From assembly GCA_021163585.1 (NCBI GenBank), contig JAGGTW010000081.1, forward strand, positions 1 through 14,321: a stretch of DNA of 14,321 nt, given 5' to 3'. The stretch comes from Desulfurococcales archaeon. GTDB lineage: Archaea > Thermoproteota > Thermoprotei_A > Sulfolobales > NBVN01. The notes under the pieces are model-generated. The model was not told the origin of the DNA. It ran no database searches and was given only the letters and a program-made list of their open reading frames with translations. Position numbers and translations under genes: made by a program. Below, one piece after another: positions 13,146 to 14,321 of this stretch (position 1 is the stretch's first letter; the number at the start of each line of letters is the position of its first letter).

Positions 13146-13314
13146 TAATATGTATTTTCAGAGCCGTATAACTCAGGTACAGTAGCTGTGCTCTCATCTA
13201 CTATAAACCTGTGAGAACATCTTCAAATTAGCACTATAACAGAAGCGAAGTCGAAGTTAAGGGATAACGCTTTTTACCTCCCTAAGCTGGTCTATTGGTT
13301 GGGTTGGCACTAAC

Positions 13315-13596
13315 ATGAGGTTCTGTCCGAAATGCGGTACGATGCTTGAACCTGTAAAGAGGAATAAGAAAACTATCTTAAGGTGTCCTAGGTGCGGGTA
13401 TGAGGAGGTTGTAAAGTCCACTAAGTCTAGCGAGTATAAGCTAGTTGTTAAATCAGGTAAAGAGAACAAGGTAAAGACAACATCACTAGTTAGTGAAGGT
13501 AAAGTGACCTCAAGAAAGAAAGAAGAAATAGAGCAGGAGAAAGAGGAGTTCTATGAAGTATTTCTTGATTTAATGAGTGAAGAGGAGGGTTCCTAA
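13315..13596 (+). CDS. TFS/Rpb9-like protein with only the N-terminal zinc ribbon
   Basis: A 93-aa protein whose first 30 residues match the N-terminal ribbon of archaeal transcription factor S: CPKCG with Cys4 and Cys7, then RCPRCGYEE with Cys24 and Cys27. In TFS this ribbon docks on RNA polymerase. A charged linker follows, and then, where TFS carries its second ribbon with the acidic catalytic pair for RNA cleavage, this protein ends in an acidic helix (EIEQEKEEFYEVFLDLMSEEEGS region). No second ribbon is encoded in any frame before the tRNA, so this is not a recent frameshift. It should not support transcript cleavage; an Rpb9-like or competitive role is possible. The ATG at 13315 begins two residues before the ribbon and has no clear Shine-Dalgarno. 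Confidence 0.75.
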   Translation: MRFCPKCGTMLEPVKRNKKTILRCPRCGYEEVVKSTKSSEYKLVVKSGKENKVKTTSLVSEGKVTSRKKEEIEQEKEEFYEVFLDLMSEEEGS

Positions 13597-13621
13597 GAAG
13601 GGGCTATTCTTCAGCTAATAT

Positions 13622-13637
13622 TAAACTTATAAGTTTA
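13622..13637. promoter_or_regulatory. 16-bp perfect palindrome containing the likely tRNA TATA box
   Basis: TAAACTTATAAGTTTA is its own reverse complement. Its centre is about 34 bp before the tRNA 5' end, so a start site near 13656 with a short 5' leader fits. A second TATA-like GCTATAAGG at 13639-13647 is closer. Confidence 0.5.
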
Positions 13638-13663
13638 GCTATAAGGTAGATTTCTGGAGTGTA

Positions 13664-13766
13664 GCGGGGGTGCCCGAGCTAGGTCAAAGGGGGCGGGCTC
13701 AGGACCAAGTAGTGGGAGCCCCGCTGGCGTAGGCCTGCGTGGGTTCGAATCCCACCCCCCGCACCA
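13664..13766 (+). tRNA. tRNA-Leu(CAG) with a 15-nt intron, encoded CCA
   Basis: Acceptor stem GCGGGGG (13664-13670) pairs fully with CCCCCGC (13756-13762). D stem CCC/GGG is at 13673-13675 and 13689-13691. The anticodon stem is GCGGG (13693-13697) with CCCGC (13720-13724), and the anticodon CAG is at 13700-13702. A long class II variable arm (13725-13738) and T arm GTGGG-TTCGAAT-CCCAC (13739-13755) follow. The discriminator is A13763 and CCA is encoded at 13764-13766. The long variable arm and CAG anticodon identify leucine. Without the intron the product is 88 nt including CCA. It stands alone, between the TFS-like gene and a convergent gene. Confidence 0.97.
13704..13718 (+). other. tRNA intron at canonical position 37/38
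   Basis: Fifteen nucleotides between G37 (13703) and C38 (13719). The splice-site fold fits the archaeal bulge-helix-bulge rule: residues 32-35 (CUCA) pair with intron UGGG (13713-13716), leaving bulges G36-G37-A and A-G-C38. The tRNA splicing endonuclease should remove it. The inner intron helix is minimal. Confidence 0.88.
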
Positions 13767-13840
13767 CATATTGCCATGTGTTTCTGTAGGGTGCTAATGT
13801 AATCTCAGCTAAGCACTATACGTGGTTACTTGGTTGTGTT

Positions 13841-14194
13841 CTATAACTTCTTAATTCTCCGAGTCCTTTCAAGCGAATCAAGCAACTTGTTAAGTACTTC
13901 AATATCCTCAATATTAACCTCATCTACCGCCTTAATCTTCGCAAGGACTTGGTATATTCTATAAGCTATGAATTTTTCAAGTTCATCTAATACGGCCGAT
14001 GTCGTTACTGATACTGCTTCACTTTCGCTTTTTACTACTTTAACTGTCCCGTGAATAGGGCAGACGACCTCACCGCTCTTCAATTTAAATAGAGGGGTCC
14101 TGCATAGAGGACATGATTGGTCAAGCATTATAGCACCAGACCTGAGTAAGTCACTCATTTTCTTAATGACCTCCTTCCTATTTCCTTCACTCAT
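13841..14194 (-). CDS. Sjogren/scleroderma autoantigen 1-like zinc-ribbon protein (COG1645)
   Basis: A 117-aa archaeal relative of human ZNRD2/p27. The family signature MSDLLRSGAIMLDQSCPLC spans about 13-31, followed by LFKLKSGEVVCPIHG. The zinc ligands are Cys28, Cys31, Cys45 and His48, giving CxxC-CxxH with histidine as the fourth ligand. The C-terminal half is helical and charged (EKFIAYRIYQVLAKIKAVDE and onwards), possibly a protein-protein interface. Molecular function in archaea is unknown to me. The ATG at 14194 follows a weak GGATGAG. Its TATA-like sequence lies in the AT-rich segment at 14226-14240 shared with the divergent gene. It is convergent with the tRNA. Confidence 0.9.
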   Translation of the reverse strand: MSEGNRKEVIKKMSDLLRSGAIMLDQSCPLCRTPLFKLKSGEVVCPIHGTVKVVKSESEAVSVTTSAVLDELEKFIAYRIYQVLAKIKAVDEVNIEDIEVLNKLLDSLERTRRIKKL

Positions 14195-14225
14195 GACTGC
14201 TCATCCATTAAGGAAATGACAATAG

Positions 14226-14240
14226 GTTTAATTTATTACT
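14226..14240. promoter_or_regulatory. Shared AT-rich element of two divergent promoters
   Basis: GTTTAATTTATTACT lies about 39 bp before the autoantigen-like ATG and about 42 bp before the divergent ATG, the right distance for a TATA box in either direction. Confidence 0.4.
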
Positions 14241-14274
14241 TTTCCAGAAATTTTCTAGTTCTTGGGTGTGAGTA

Positions 14275-14321
14275 ATGGCACCGCAACCCCCAGTAGATGT
14301 GAAGTCACTGAATGAAGCTAA
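14275..14321 (+). CDS. N-terminus of an unidentified protein, cut by the window end
   Basis: ATG 14275 opens a frame MAPQPPVDVKSLNEA that is still open at the last base. GGTG at 14265-14268 is a plausible Shine-Dalgarno 6 nt upstream, and the AT-rich element at 14226-14240 is at promoter distance. The GTGs in the other frames nearby meet stops. Fifteen residues are too few to identify the protein. Confidence 0.5.
   Translation, partial: MAPQPPVDVKSLNEA

Larger units (their letters stand above)
12682..13314. other. 633-bp region without a secure gene
   Basis: It holds an 8-bp inverted repeat (12717-12724 with 12761-12768), a GC-capped hairpin at 12781-12797, a 43-codon minus-strand frame (12919 to 12788) of uncertain status, two copies of AGATGATGAGTG (13019-13030 and 13085-13096), a candidate C/D RNA that overlaps a 32-codon frame, and an imperfect hairpin at about 13188-13221. 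The AT-rich TTATAAAG (13000-13007) and AACTTTAATC (13052-13061) each precede one copy of the direct repeat at promoter-like distance. No remnant of a known gene is visible. Confidence 0.5.

Noticed and set aside
1..14321. CRISPR arrays, insertion sequences, prophage or defence genes
   Set aside because: No regularly spaced repeats, transposase, integrase or defence-type domains seen; the content is core archaeal genes.

Overview
The window looks like chromosomal DNA of a hyperthermophilic archaeon, most likely a Thermoproteota (crenarchaeal) lineage. The evidence is a full-length two-domain reverse gyrase, an Alba chromatin protein, an archaeal-type S-adenosylmethionine synthetase, a RIO2 kinase, an archaeal Sm protein, a Sjogren/scleroderma-autoantigen-like zinc-ribbon protein, and a tRNA-Leu carrying a short archaeal intron. 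The DNA is AT-rich by eye apart from the tRNA. Genes tend to have AT-rich TATA-like boxes and short leaders. I cannot name the genus.

Layout. Positions 60-3746 (+) encode reverse gyrase, convergent with an Alba2-like gene (3781-4059, -). A divergent promoter region separates Alba from an LSm/SmAP gene (4348-4596, +), followed by S-adenosylmethionine synthetase (4721-5941, +). A candidate C/D box guide RNA sits just after it. RIO2 kinase (6166-7083, +) overlaps by 35 bp a DUF460/COG2433 protein (7049-9145, +). A small ASCH-domain protein follows (9257-9583, +). The minus strand then carries, in order of transcription, an AbrB-like protein (12302-12090), an O6-alkylguanine-DNA alkyltransferase (12075-11686), a PflX-like radical SAM protein (11592-10468) and a protein with two tandem Sm/Hfq-like repeats (10255-9857). 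On the plus strand from 12433 are an orphan 82-aa ORF, a 633-bp stretch with no secure gene, a TFS-like single zinc-ribbon protein (13315-13596) and intron-bearing tRNA-Leu(CAG) (13664-13766). The window closes with the autoantigen-like zinc-ribbon protein (14194-13841, -) and the first 15 codons of a divergent gene.

How it fits together. Most of these are core information-processing genes: DNA topology and chromatin (reverse gyrase, Alba), RNA binding and ribosome biogenesis (SmAP, RIO2, ASCH, tandem Sm), methyl-donor supply, and alkylation repair. No CRISPR array, transposase, prophage or defence island is visible. The least ordinary signals are (i) three candidate C/D box RNAs in intergenic DNA, one with a guide complementary to the common tRNA D-arm sequence and one to the 16S 530-loop region; (ii) the tandem Sm/Hfq-like protein whose upstream region holds one of those RNAs; (iii) a TFS-like protein lacking the catalytic C-terminal ribbon; and (iv) a DUF460 protein that appears to contain two RNase H-like halves.
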